From an uncultured Pelagibacteraceae bacterium (lineage in GTDB: Bacteria; Pseudomonadota; Alphaproteobacteria; Pelagibacterales; Pelagibacteraceae): 56,456 nucleotides of DNA. Below are positions 9,805-17,951 of the stretch, in pieces. Numbering within the stretch: position 1 is the first letter of the stretch; every line of letters starts with the position of its first letter. The notes under the pieces were generated by a model. It was not told the DNA's origin and searched no databases. It saw only the letters and a program-made list of their open reading frames with translations. Where the stretch lies: positions 1-56,456 of the forward strand of contig CACJGR010000004.1 of the NCBI GenBank assembly GCA_902592985.1, given 5' to 3'. The position numbers and the translations under genes are program-made.

Positions 9805-9819
9805 GTACACATTTTGTTC
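9805..9819. promoter_or_regulatory. possible LexA box upstream of recA (one mismatch)
   Basis: GTAC, seven bases, then GTTC (9805-9808 and 9816-9819) resembles the alphaproteobacterial LexA direct repeat GTTC-N7-GTTC with one mismatch in the first half. It lies 51-65 nt upstream of the recA ATG. Its right half shares TTTTGTTC with the umuD site read on the opposite strand. A mismatched repeat in A+T-rich DNA can arise by chance. Confidence 0.4.
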
Positions 9820-9862
9820 TTTTTAGCAATAGTTATTAATTTTGCTTAAAAATTGTCTATTA

Positions 9863-11167
9863 TTACTGCAGTTTTAAATAACTATTATTTAATAGCCCTA
9901 CTGCTTGCAAGAGCTTGAACTGTGCCAAAAAATAACTCCTCTCAAAATTGGCTAGGCTAATTTCAGAATTTAATAAAATAGAACCAGACTGAATAACTTC
10001 GAGCGTCGATCTTCCAAGTCCACTTTCATACTCAACTGTTATTCCTTCGTTAGCAATTTCTGCTGCTCTAACCTGTGACCTAACTGAGTCTAATAAACTT
10101 TTTGAAGACTGTAAATTTGACCACGCACTAGCAACATTTGTGTCATTGGTTTTAAGCGCATTATCAAAAAGTAATTTTTTTCTATTTTGTAAATTTTTGC
10201 TTCTTTTTAACGATGCAGAATTTTTTCCGCCTTGAAAAATTGGCCATGAAATAGTTGCAGTTATTGTTTCTTTATCACGCTCATCATAAGTAGAGCTCAA
10301 ATCATCTGTCTTTGATGATTCTAATGATAATGTTGCAGAAGGTGATAAATCTGATTTTGCAATTTTAACATCTTTCTCAGATTGTTTGTATTCCAATTTT
10401 GCAATAATTAAATTAGGATTATTCTTTTTTGAAATTTCAATAGCTTTATTTAAACTATTTGGAATTTCAAAATTGATATTTAAATTTTTATTTAAAGTAT
10501 TTATATCTGTAATGGGTCCAATTACTTTTTCATATGTTAATTTAGCAGTCATTTCTTCGTTTTTTGCCTGTATAAATTTAGCTTCAGCTCCTGCTAAAGA
10601 AGATTCTGATTGAGCTAAATCTGCTACCGTAATTTTTCCTTTTTCTAATCTTGCCTGGTCAGTTTCTACTTGTCTTTCTAATAAATTTACATTTCTCCAA
10701 TTAATATCAAGTTTTTCTTTGGCTAGTATTAAGCCTGTGTATGCTTCAATTGCTTTAAGCAATATTGTTTGTTCAGTTTTTAAAAGTTTTGCTTCTGCTA
10801 AAATTAAACCAATTTTATTTTTTTCTAAATCAGCAATTCCACCAAATCCTTGAAATAATTTTTGTTCAATAGTCACAGATTGTGTTTTTGTATTAACATC
10901 GGTAATCGTAGCATCGCCTCCTGATTGATTGGTAAGTTTATTTGTATCTTCTTGGCTTTTAGATCCTGATAAAGTTACTGATGGAAAAAATTCACTTTTT
11001 GAAATTTTTAAATCTTGTTTAGAAATTTCAATATTTTCTCTTTCAGCATTTAATTCTGGATTATTATTATAAGCCTGCAAAAGCGCTTCTGATAAAGAAA
11101 CCGCAAATACATTTTTTGAGTAAAATGTCACTAAGAATAAAATTATAATTATTCTAATCATTCTCAT
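9863..11167 (-). CDS. tolC: TolC family outer-membrane channel protein
   Basis: This 434-residue protein has an N-terminal signal peptide (hydrophobic residues 3-20, cleavage near VFA-VSL) and two outer-membrane-efflux repeats. The first begins SLSEALLQAYNNNPELNAERENI and the second repeats the pattern near NPNLIIAKLEYKQSEKDVKIAKSDLSP. Such trimeric channels span the outer membrane and periplasm for type I secretion or drug efflux. Its ATG overlaps the 3' end of the kinase gene by 4 nt, so the two are cotranscribed. No inner-membrane pump or membrane-fusion gene is adjacent, so the partner must be elsewhere. Confidence 0.9.
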   Translation of the reverse strand: MRMIRIIIILFLVTFYSKNVFAVSLSEALLQAYNNNPELNAERENIEISKQDLKISKSEFFPSVTLSGSKSQEDTNKLTNQSGGDATITDVNTKTQSVTIEQKLFQGFGGIADLEKNKIGLILAEAKLLKTEQTILLKAIEAYTGLILAKEKLDINWRNVNLLERQVETDQARLEKGKITVADLAQSESSLAGAEAKFIQAKNEEMTAKLTYEKVIGPITDINTLNKNLNINFEIPNSLNKAIEISKKNNPNLIIAKLEYKQSEKDVKIAKSDLSPSATLSLESSKTDDLSSTYDERDKETITATISWPIFQGGKNSASLKRSKNLQNRKKLLFDNALKTNDTNVASAWSNLQSSKSLLDSVRSQVRAAEIANEGITVEYESGLGRSTLEVIQSGSILLNSEISLANFERSYFLAQFKLLQAVGLLNNSYLKLQ

Positions 11168-12087
11168 CTATATTTAATATTTTTTATCTGGTGTCTGTTA
11201 TTTAAATTCATTACTATTGAAGAATATTTAGGCATATCTTTAAACATTTGCTGTGTAATTCTTTGATAAGTATCCATAAAATTTTTTAATTCGATTTTGT
11301 TCATTTTTTTCAAATTTTTTTTATTTTTAGATTTTAACCAAAGTTTTTTTTCCTGTTTTAATCTCCATCTTCTTAATAAGTTAAAATTTTTAGCTTTCAA
11401 AAATAAAATGTAGTCTAATTGATTAAATAGTTTTTTATACTTTGTTTTTAATTGATAATTTACATATTGTCTCCATTTAAAATTTTGATCATGTATTTTT
11501 TCTAAAGAATTAACAGGCTTTTTTAATTCTCTAGAATTTTGAGGTTTTGCACCTACGCACCATCCCTCAAAGATCACTACATCTGGCTTGGATTGAATTT
11601 TATACCATAGGTTTTGTTTGCATCGTTCGTCAACGGCTTTATTAAATTTAGGCAATTTCAAACTCTTAAAATTTTTAACTTTAATTTTTTTAAAAAAATT
11701 AAGTATAATATTTATATCATGAGTGCCTGGAACACCTCTTGTCATTAGCAAAGGATGTCTATTTTTAGACAATAAAGTTCTTTGTTTTCTTGTTTTATAA
11801 AAATCATCTATTGAAATTTTAAAAACATCTAATTTAAAATATTTTTTTAAAATTATAGTTATGATTGATGTAATAGTAGTTTTTCCTGTTCCTTGACCTC
11901 CGGCAAAACCGATAATCAAAGGTTCTTTTTTATTTATTTTTTTTGTTATCCAAAAACATACGGGAATTAAAAAAAATTTTATCATTCGATATTTTTTTTT
12001 AAATTTTTCATTTTTTGTTTCCTGTGAAGAAATAAACTTTAAACAATCATTTTTAACCTTTAAAAAACATTCATCAATTAATTTCAT
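11164..12087 (-). CDS. P-loop kinase, D-glycerate 3-kinase-like (GLYK/YggC group)
   Basis: This 307-residue protein has a Walker A loop GFAGGQGTGKTTI near residue 60, then ISIDDFYKTRKQR and a long MTRGVPGTHDINIIL segment. These are typical of the uridine-kinase-like superfamily branch that includes plant glycerate kinase and bacterial YggC. VVIFEGWCVGAKPQ near residue 170 is the matching Walker B and lid region. The likely reaction is ATP-dependent phosphorylation of D-glycerate to 3-phosphoglycerate, but another small substrate is possible. It begins 8 nt after the GFA gene and overlaps the TolC start by 4 nt, an operon without an obvious shared pathway. Confidence 0.75.
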   Translation of the reverse strand: MKLIDECFLKVKNDCLKFISSQETKNEKFKKKYRMIKFFLIPVCFWITKKINKKEPLIIGFAGGQGTGKTTITSIITIILKKYFKLDVFKISIDDFYKTRKQRTLLSKNRHPLLMTRGVPGTHDINIILNFFKKIKVKNFKSLKLPKFNKAVDERCKQNLWYKIQSKPDVVIFEGWCVGAKPQNSRELKKPVNSLEKIHDQNFKWRQYVNYQLKTKYKKLFNQLDYILFLKAKNFNLLRRWRLKQEKKLWLKSKNKKNLKKMNKIELKNFMDTYQRITQQMFKDMPKYSSIVMNLNNRHQIKNIKYR

Positions 12088-12095
12088 TAAATAAA

Positions 12096-12461
12096 TTATT
12101 TTTTATCTAGAGGATGATTTTCACCGTCATTTATACCTACATTTTCTAATTCAAAAGGTTTAACACCTTCTAAACATGCTACATTAATTCCACACATGTT
12201 TGGATTGCTTCGCGTCACATGATGTGTATAAATTCCACAATTAGAACAAAAATAATGTTTCGCTACTTTTGTGTAATATTGATAAAGTTTTAAAACATCT
12301 TCTCCTTTAACAATTTTTAATTCCTCTTTAGGAATAAGAGTCATTATGGCACCTTTTTTTTTACATAATGAACAATTGCACCTCATCAACTTTTTAAAAC
12401 TTTCGTTTGGAACATTGACTTCCATCTCAACTTTTTCACAATGACAAGTTAATTTTTTCAT
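12096..12461 (-). CDS. GFA-domain (Mss4-fold) zinc protein
   Basis: This 121-residue protein belongs to the GFA/CENP-V family, once named glutathione-dependent formaldehyde-activating enzyme. The zinc ligands appear as CHCEKVEMEV at the N-terminus, RCNCSLCKKKG near residue 30 and HYFCSNCGIYTHH near residue 70. The family is small and single-domain, and its chemistry is poorly settled, so a precise reaction should not be assumed. It is the first gene of the run GFA-kinase-TolC and is divergent from umuD across a 173-nt regulatory spacer. Confidence 0.85.
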   Translation of the reverse strand: MKKLTCHCEKVEMEVNVPNESFKKLMRCNCSLCKKKGAIMTLIPKEELKIVKGEDVLKLYQYYTKVAKHYFCSNCGIYTHHVTRSNPNMCGINVACLEGVKPFELENVGINDGENHPLDKK

Positions 12462-12488
12462 ACTTTTAAGTTTAAATTTCTTAACATG

Positions 12489-12580
12489 GATTCTATTGCT
12501 TGATAACAGTTATCCACAACGCTGATAAAACCTTTTTAAATGTTCGCGTTTTGATTCGCTTTTGATTCACATGTAGACTC
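12489..12580. promoter_or_regulatory. DnaA-box and GANTC cluster upstream of umuD
   Basis: A perfect DnaA 9-mer TTATCCACA occupies 12510-12518. Four GANTC sites, the recognition sequence of the alphaproteobacterial methylase CcrM, lie at 12489-12493, 12553-12557, 12564-12568 and 12576-12580; the last three fall in 28 bp. Two of them are embedded in an 11-12 nt direct repeat (GCGTTTTGATTC, then GCTTTTGATTC). The elements are clear, but whether DnaA or a methylation-sensitive regulator uses them is not shown. Confidence 0.4.
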
Positions 12581-12619
12581 AAAATACAACCTGATTGACT
12601 ATATCTGAAATATCCTATA

Positions 12620-12634
12620 GAACAAAACAAGAAC
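12620..12634. promoter_or_regulatory. LexA box immediately before umuD
   Basis: GAACAAAACAAGAAC is a perfect GAAC-N7-GAAC direct repeat, the reverse complement of the GTTC-N7-GTTC LexA box established for alphaproteobacteria. Its last base directly precedes the umuD ATG at 12635. A repressor bound here would block transcription or initiation of the umuDC mRNA. The lexA gene itself is not in the window. Confidence 0.8.
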
Positions 12635-13030
12635 ATGAAACTAACAGTGCCATTTTACTTACATAAAGCAGGAGCTGGCTTTCCGTCTCCTGCAACAGAT
12701 TACATAGAAGAAGATGTTGATCTCAATATTCATCTAATAAAAAATGTTCCAGCCACTTTTATTATTAGAGTTCAAGGCAAATCAATGACCAATGTTGGAA
12801 TTTATGATGGTGATCTACTAGTCGTTGATAAAAGTCTTAAACCAAAAAATTTTTCTACTGTAATTGCAAATGTTCACGACGAATTAGTAGTAAAAAATTT
12901 TGTCAAAACAAAAGATGAGCAATTTCTAGCTTCAGGATCAAAACAAATTGAAGACAAAATAATTATAAATAATGATTCAGATATTTTTATCTGGGGAGTT
13001 GTTACTTATGTCATCCACTCAGTGTACTAA
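12635..13030 (+). CDS. umuD: UmuD-like translesion polymerase subunit / S24 autoprotease
   Basis: This 131-residue protein matches UmuD in length. Residues 12-15 contain the self-cleavage Ala-Gly within LHKAGAGFPSPA. The catalytic Ser lies in VQGKSMTNVGIYDGDLLVV near residue 50, and the general-base Lys in DELVVKNF near residue 88. RecA filaments stimulate cleavage to UmuD', which joins UmuC to form polymerase V. There is no DNA-binding domain, so it is not LexA. It overlaps umuC by 23 nt, giving tight translational coupling, and is preceded by a perfect LexA box. Confidence 0.93.
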   Translation: MKLTVPFYLHKAGAGFPSPATDYIEEDVDLNIHLIKNVPATFIIRVQGKSMTNVGIYDGDLLVVDKSLKPKNFSTVIANVHDELVVKNFVKTKDEQFLASGSKQIEDKIIINNDSDIFIWGVVTYVIHSVY

Positions 13031-14288
13031 AAAAATAGCATTAATTGATTGTAATTCTTTTTATGTTTCTTGCGAAAGATTATTTAATCCCAAAATCAGA
13101 AATAAACCAGTTGTTGTTTTATCTAGTAATGATGGTTGTATAATTTCAAGATCAGATGAAGCAAAAGCTTTGGGCATAAAAATGGGTGAACCTTATTTTA
13201 AAGCAAAAGATATAATACTTAAAAATAACGTACACATATTTTCTTCAAATTATTCTTTGTATGGTGATCTTTCTAGAAGAGTGATGAGAACTTTGAAGCG
13301 TTTTAACTCTGAAATAGAAATATATTCTATAGACGAAGCTTTTTTAGACTTAAGTAATTTTCCTGATGATGAAGTAGAAGAAGTTGGAAAAGAAATTAGA
13401 AACATCGTATTGCAATGGACAGGAATACCCACTAGTGTTGGAATTGCAAAGACAAAAACTTTAAGCAAAGTTGCAAATCATATTGCTAAAAAAACAAAAT
13501 CTGGCATTGTAAGTTTTATAGGGATTAAAGACATTGATCCTATATTAGAAAGAGTAAAAATTAATGATGTTTGGGGAGTTGGTAAGCAACTTACAAAGTT
13601 TTTTGTTCAAAATGGAATTAATAATGCAAAACAATTAAAAAATATGTCTAATACTTGGATTAAAAAAATTTCTAATGTTTTGAGCTCTAGAACCGCTATG
13701 GAACTTAGAGGCATTTCATGTATATCTTTAGAAACTCAAAGTTCAAAAAGAAAAAGCTGTGTGGTCTCAAGATCGTTTGCAAAAAAAGTAGAAAAACTTC
13801 AAGAACTACAAGGATCGATAACAAACTATTGTTTAAATGCTGCAGAAAAAATTAGATCTGAGTCTTTAATTGCAAAATCAATAACGATATTCATTAGAAC
13901 TAGTCCTTTTCAAAATCAGTTTTCCTATTATTCAAATTCTAAAACTACAGATTTTCCAATTGCAACAAACAATAGCATTGAAATAGTTAAAACTGCTCTA
14001 ACTGAATTAAAATCTATTTTTAAAAATGGATATAGATATCAAAAGGCTGGAATTATGTTGTCTGGTTTATCTAGCTCACATGGAAGTAAAAATTTATTTT
14101 CTTCTAAAAAAGATGATAAAATTAAGAACCTAATGAAAACTATAGACAATACTAATTATAGATTTGGTCGATCCACATTAAGTTTAGCTAGTGCAGAAAT
14201 TAATAAAAAATGGAATATAAAAAAACAACATTCATCAAAAATTGACACTGCTGATTTTAATTTTTTGCCAACAATAAAAGCTATTTAA
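13008..14288 (+). CDS. umuC: Y-family DNA polymerase UmuC (Pol V catalytic subunit)
   Basis: This protein is 426 residues from the ATG at 13008. The open frame extends to 12972, but MSSTQCTKKIALIDCNSFYVSC is the natural start because the first catalytic Asp strand (ALIDCNSFY) follows it. The second acidic pair is SIDEAFLDLS near residue 100. The fingers motif VVLSSNDGCIISRSDEAK is UmuC-typical, as is the C-terminal DUF4113-like end (WNIKKQHSS). It performs error-prone bypass of damaged template. It overlaps umuD by 23 nt, and its 3' end overlaps the convergent glycosyltransferase by 8 nt. Confidence 0.93.
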   Translation: MSSTQCTKKIALIDCNSFYVSCERLFNPKIRNKPVVVLSSNDGCIISRSDEAKALGIKMGEPYFKAKDIILKNNVHIFSSNYSLYGDLSRRVMRTLKRFNSEIEIYSIDEAFLDLSNFPDDEVEEVGKEIRNIVLQWTGIPTSVGIAKTKTLSKVANHIAKKTKSGIVSFIGIKDIDPILERVKINDVWGVGKQLTKFFVQNGINNAKQLKNMSNTWIKKISNVLSSRTAMELRGISCISLETQSSKRKSCVVSRSFAKKVEKLQELQGSITNYCLNAAEKIRSESLIAKSITIFIRTSPFQNQFSYYSNSKTTDFPIATNNSIEIVKTALTELKSIFKNGYRYQKAGIMLSGLSSSHGSKNLFSSKKDDKIKNLMKTIDNTNYRFGRSTLSLASAEINKKWNIKKQHSSKIDTADFNFLPTIKAI

Positions 14289-15153
14289 GGTTTTCAATAT
14301 TATTAATATTTTCTAAAGAATTATTTAATTCGGTTACATTTTCACGTCCTGAAAGAGCAAAAACTGAAACAATCAAAATAATAGCCAAGGCTACTGGAAT
14401 AAGTGTAACCAACGAAATATGCTGTAAAATAAGGAAAATATAAACAGCTAAAAAAATTACAGATCTAATTAATACAGTCATTTTAAAAACAGCAATAATT
14501 GAAAAAGAGTGCTTGATAAGGTCAAAAAAATTCATCTTTGATGGGCCAAAATATCTAGATCCTCTAATTGATGAAATAGATTTTTTTTCCTTAGCTATCT
14601 TTGATAATGATCCAGAAAAACTGCTCCAGGTTGCTGGCTCGTCTATCATTTGAGATACGATAGATTTAGGTAAGCAAGTATAATTTCCAAATTTAATAGA
14701 TTTTCCAGTAAATACAAAAGTTAAAAACTTATGCATCAAATAACAAAATTTGAAAAAAAATCCTTCAGATCTTTTAATTCTATCTGCTGTAATAACCCTG
14801 TCAGAATATTCACTTATTTTATCAATAAGTAATTTTAATTCTTCAGGTCTATCCTCGCCGTCACCATCCATAGGTATCACATAATCAAAATCTTCTTTAT
14901 CATTAATATATTTTAATCCAGTAGCATTACATCTTGCATGGCCTCTATTTTCTTTCATATTGATGACTTGAACAGATTTTAAATTATTTAGTTTAAAATT
15001 AGTTTCAGGTTTCAATTCTGTAGATGCATCATTAACAATTAAAACAGAAATTTCAGCATCTAAGTCTATAATCTGTGAATCAATATTTTCTAAAAGCTTA
15101 AAAACTGATTGCCAGTCATTATAAATGGGAATTAATATTTTCACTTTTTTCAT
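14281..15153 (-). CDS. family 2 glycosyltransferase with C-terminal membrane helices
   Basis: This 290-residue protein has the GT2 fold. Its opening is VKILIPIYNDWQSVFKLLENI, with a VLIVNDAS strand, then VIPMDGDGEDRPEELKLL near residue 95 with the DxD-type metal motif. A region near residues 225-265 holds two hydrophobic helices. The arrangement is like polyprenyl-phosphate sugar transferases (DPM/ArnC-like), which load a sugar onto undecaprenyl phosphate at the inner membrane. It is the last gene of a minus-strand cassette with a GMD-like enzyme and an ArnT-like transferase that could use such a lipid-linked sugar; this link is inferred. It overlaps umuC by 8 nt. Confidence 0.8.
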   Translation of the reverse strand: MKKVKILIPIYNDWQSVFKLLENIDSQIIDLDAEISVLIVNDASTELKPETNFKLNNLKSVQVINMKENRGHARCNATGLKYINDKEDFDYVIPMDGDGEDRPEELKLLIDKISEYSDRVITADRIKRSEGFFFKFCYLMHKFLTFVFTGKSIKFGNYTCLPKSIVSQMIDEPATWSSFSGSLSKIAKEKKSISSIRGSRYFGPSKMNFFDLIKHSFSIIAVFKMTVLIRSVIFLAVYIFLILQHISLVTLIPVALAIILIVSVFALSGRENVTELNNSLENINNIENLK

Positions 15154-15157
15154 TTTA

Positions 15158-16114
15158 TTAATAATTGTTTTTTAAATAATAATTTATAAGTTTAGTAATT
15201 AATCTGTTTCCATAAATTGAAACTTTTCTATTAATTCTATTTCTTATTAAACATGATTTCCAGTCAGATTTTTTCTGCAATATATCTTTTTTTCTAAAAA
15301 ATTTTTTTTTATTAATTAAAATATAATTTTTATAGTTAAGATTAAAATGTTTAAAAGCAAATTTAAACATTTGTATTGCGGTATAATTTTTGCCACTAGA
15401 TAATATAAAATCCTGAGGTTTTTTTTTGATGAACTTTAAAAGATATTTTACTTGTTCTGGACACCAATTCCACTCTCTTGAAATTTTCAAATTTCCAAAT
15501 TCAGTTTTTAAGTGATATTTCTTTGCATTAATAGCAGCAAGGCAAATTTTGGGTATCAAATATGATTTATTTCTAAAAAATGATTCAGTATTAAAAATAA
15601 TGGCGTTATAAGTTTTTATATTATGTATTTCACGATATTTTTTTGTAATTTCAAAAGATTTTAATTTTGCTAATCCATATGGATTAACTGGTTTTTTAAT
15701 AGAGGTAACTTTGATTTTGTCATTGATTTTACCATACATTTCACAAGATGAAGCGTTAACAAACTTGCAATTATAGTTATTTTTTAAGATTATATCTAAA
15801 AAATTCTTACAACCTAAAACATTACTTCTATACGTTTCTTTTTTACAGAAAAATGATTTTGCTGGTGAACTTTGTCCTGCATAATAAAAAACTAAACTGG
15901 GTTTATATTTGTATAGAAGTTTGTTAATTTCTTTTTTATTATAAATATTAAGCTTATTTAGCTTTAAATTCCTATGCTTTTTAAACAGTTTTTTTTTTTT
16001 ATTTATTGATCTAGTTGTGACTATTACTTTATAATTTTTTTTTAATAAAAATTCTTTGGTTATAATACCAAACTGACCTGTGCCACCTACAATAATTGCA
16101 ACTAAATTTTTCAC
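15158..16114 (-). CDS. NAD-dependent sugar epimerase/dehydratase, GDP-mannose 4,6-dehydratase-like
   Basis: This 318-residue extended short-chain dehydrogenase has an NAD(P) loop VGGTGQFGIITKEFL at residues 9-23, a VNASSCEMYG strand near residue 120, and the catalytic Tyr-Lys pair in NPYGLAKLKS near residue 147. The REWNWCPEQVKYLLKFI segment corresponds to the RDW-x3-DYV stretch of GDP-mannose 4,6-dehydratase. It most likely interconverts a nucleotide sugar for the two glycosyltransferases beside it. Asn replaces some residues usual in true GMD, and the protein is very Lys-rich, so the exact substrate is uncertain. Confidence 0.72.
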   Translation of the reverse strand: MKNLVAIIVGGTGQFGIITKEFLLKKNYKVIVTTRSINKKKKLFKKHRNLKLNKLNIYNKKEINKLLYKYKPSLVFYYAGQSSPAKSFFCKKETYRSNVLGCKNFLDIILKNNYNCKFVNASSCEMYGKINDKIKVTSIKKPVNPYGLAKLKSFEITKKYREIHNIKTYNAIIFNTESFFRNKSYLIPKICLAAINAKKYHLKTEFGNLKISREWNWCPEQVKYLLKFIKKKPQDFILSSGKNYTAIQMFKFAFKHFNLNYKNYILINKKKFFRKKDILQKKSDWKSCLIRNRINRKVSIYGNRLITKLINYYLKNNY

Positions 16115-16147
16115 TACTTTATTAAATAAATTTTTTTATTATTTTTT

Positions 16148-17455
16148 TCACTTATTTCCCACACAAACTCCCTTAACACAGATATACCCATTTAGTTCAT
16201 CAAGTTTATTGTTTTCTATAGGTCCTACCCATACAGGTCTTGAATTTAAGTGATAAGATAAATTTCCAGCATTCCACTCATTTCCAAGAACAATATTAAT
16301 TGGATCGTCAAAGTTTTTATTCCATTCTAATTCAATTTTATTAGCAATATCTTCACCTTGATAATCTGTTCTTTTATCTGTCTGTGTAATTGAAACATAA
16401 GCATAAGCAAAAGGAGATAAGGCAAATAAAATTAAAAATACTGAAGCAAAACCTTTTAATTTATTTAAATTTATTTGTGATTGAAAAATATACACCAATA
16501 AAACTCCAAAGGTTAAATAGAAAGGTGTCATCCACATTGTTCTAATTTTAACACCTATAATCATAGAAGTTAAAAACATTAATAAAATTGGAACAATGTT
16601 GATGGTTAATAAAAATAATAATTTTTGATCCTTAAAGTTAAATTTTGATTTAAATTTTGAAATAACAAAGAAACTCATAATAAAAAAAGGTACAAGTATG
16701 CCAATTTGCTTTACTAAAAATATTATTGGATGAATTAGATGATCTAGAAAATATTGATTTCCTGTGCCTGTTCTATGAATTCCATAAGTAATGGTAATGT
16801 AATCATTTTCTGTAAGCCAAATTAAATGTGGCAATAAAATTAAAAAAAAAGGTATTAAAGAAATGAAGCTTTTTAATTTAACTTTTTTCTTAATAATCAT
16901 ATAAACAAAAAATAAATCCATTGCTATAAGCAGATAGATAAATAGGTATTTTGATAAAACTCCTATTGCTGCAAATAAACCAAACAATAACCAATCAACA
17001 GTTTTATTATTTTTAAATCCTTTCCAAGCATATAAAACTGATAACGCCCAAAAAGGCAATTGACATACATTTACATTAAATTCTGGAGTAGTGAAATTAT
17101 AAAAATAAATTCCTTCTAACAATAACACTGATAATAAACTGTAAGTTTTATTATTAAAAAATTCTTCCGAAAATTTCCAAACTATAAAAAAAGATATAAC
17201 AACAAAAATTTGACTTAATAAATAATAGGCCCAATCATTACTGCCAAATATTTGATAAAAAACTTCTACAAAAAATGCACTTGCGGGAGGATGTTTGTTA
17301 AATCCCCAATCTAAATTACTTCCCCAGGCCAAAGCTTCAATGGTATCTAGTGGCAAATTATTATTTGTAATTGTTGGAATCAAAGTCCACAAAAATAAAT
17401 GTGTTGTAATAAAAATGTAAAATAGATTGTTTATATTTCTTTTATTAAAGGTCAT
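16148..17455 (-). CDS. membrane glycosyltransferase of the ArnT/PMT (dolichyl-phosphate-mannose mannosyltransferase-like) family
   Basis: This 435-residue protein has about ten hydrophobic helices. The first periplasmic loop carries the acidic motif NLPLDTIEALAWGSNLDWGFNKHPP. The DTIEA acidic residues and the WGFNKHPP signature are characteristic of this lipid-phosphosugar-dependent GT-C family. It likely transfers a sugar from undecaprenyl phosphate to lipid A, a glycan or a protein on the periplasmic side. It is the first gene of the cassette with the GMD-like and GT2 genes (gaps of 33 and 4 nt), and it is divergent from dksA. Confidence 0.8.
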   Translation of the reverse strand: MTFNKRNINNLFYIFITTHLFLWTLIPTITNNNLPLDTIEALAWGSNLDWGFNKHPPASAFFVEVFYQIFGSNDWAYYLLSQIFVVISFFIVWKFSEEFFNNKTYSLLSVLLLEGIYFYNFTTPEFNVNVCQLPFWALSVLYAWKGFKNNKTVDWLLFGLFAAIGVLSKYLFIYLLIAMDLFFVYMIIKKKVKLKSFISLIPFFLILLPHLIWLTENDYITITYGIHRTGTGNQYFLDHLIHPIIFLVKQIGILVPFFIMSFFVISKFKSKFNFKDQKLLFLLTINIVPILLMFLTSMIIGVKIRTMWMTPFYLTFGVLLVYIFQSQINLNKLKGFASVFLILFALSPFAYAYVSITQTDKRTDYQGEDIANKIELEWNKNFDDPINIVLGNEWNAGNLSYHLNSRPVWVGPIENNKLDELNGYICVKGVCVGNK

Positions 17456-17534
17456 TTATTTAAATTTATACAATTAAACCCATATTGACACCCATTAATT
17501 GCTGACTATACTCCTCAAATTTAAAAATGGACAT

Positions 17535-17951
17535 ATGGTGAAAATCTCTAAAACTTACCAGCCCAAATTAAATGAAAAATATATGTGTGAAAAACACAAA
17601 GCTTATTTTAAAAAAAAACTTAATGAATGGAAAACTGAAATAATTAGAACTAACAATGAAGCTCTTTATAATGGTTCACTAGATGATAATAGTGTATCAG
17701 CTGATATTGTAGATCAAGCAAGTTCATACACTGACAAAACAGTTGAAATGAAAGCAATTAATAGACAAATCAAACTTATTTCAAAAATAGATCAAGCTTT
17801 AACTCGAATAAAAAATGGTACATATGGATTTTGCATTGAAACTGGAGAGCCCATAGGCATCAAAAGGTTAATAGCTAGACCTGTTGCTGAGCTTTGTATT
17901 GCGGCTCAAGAAAAACATGAAAAAGAAGAAAAAGTATACGCTGATAGCTAA
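17535..17951 (+). CDS. dksA: DksA-type RNA polymerase-binding transcription factor
   Basis: This protein is 138 residues from the ATG at 17535 (MVKISKTYQPKLNEKYMC); the frame also opens at 17499. DksA enters the RNA polymerase secondary channel and, with ppGpp, tunes rRNA and stress promoters. The coiled coil holds an acidic tip (NGSLDDNSVSADIVDQAS), then a C-terminal zinc-ribbon-like region. The usual four cysteines are reduced to two (GFCIETGEPIG and ELCIAAQ), so a classical zinc site is not complete. Variants with few Cys are known in alphaproteobacteria and Pseudomonas. Its stop overlaps the GST gene by 4 nt. Confidence 0.88.
   Translation: MVKISKTYQPKLNEKYMCEKHKAYFKKKLNEWKTEIIRTNNEALYNGSLDDNSVSADIVDQASSYTDKTVEMKAINRQIKLISKIDQALTRIKNGTYGFCIETGEPIGIKRLIARPVAELCIAAQEKHEKEEKVYADS

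Noticed and set aside
12635..13030. Reading this gene as lexA
   Set aside because: The protein is 131 residues and lacks the N-terminal winged-helix domain; it overlaps umuC, so UmuD is the right call.
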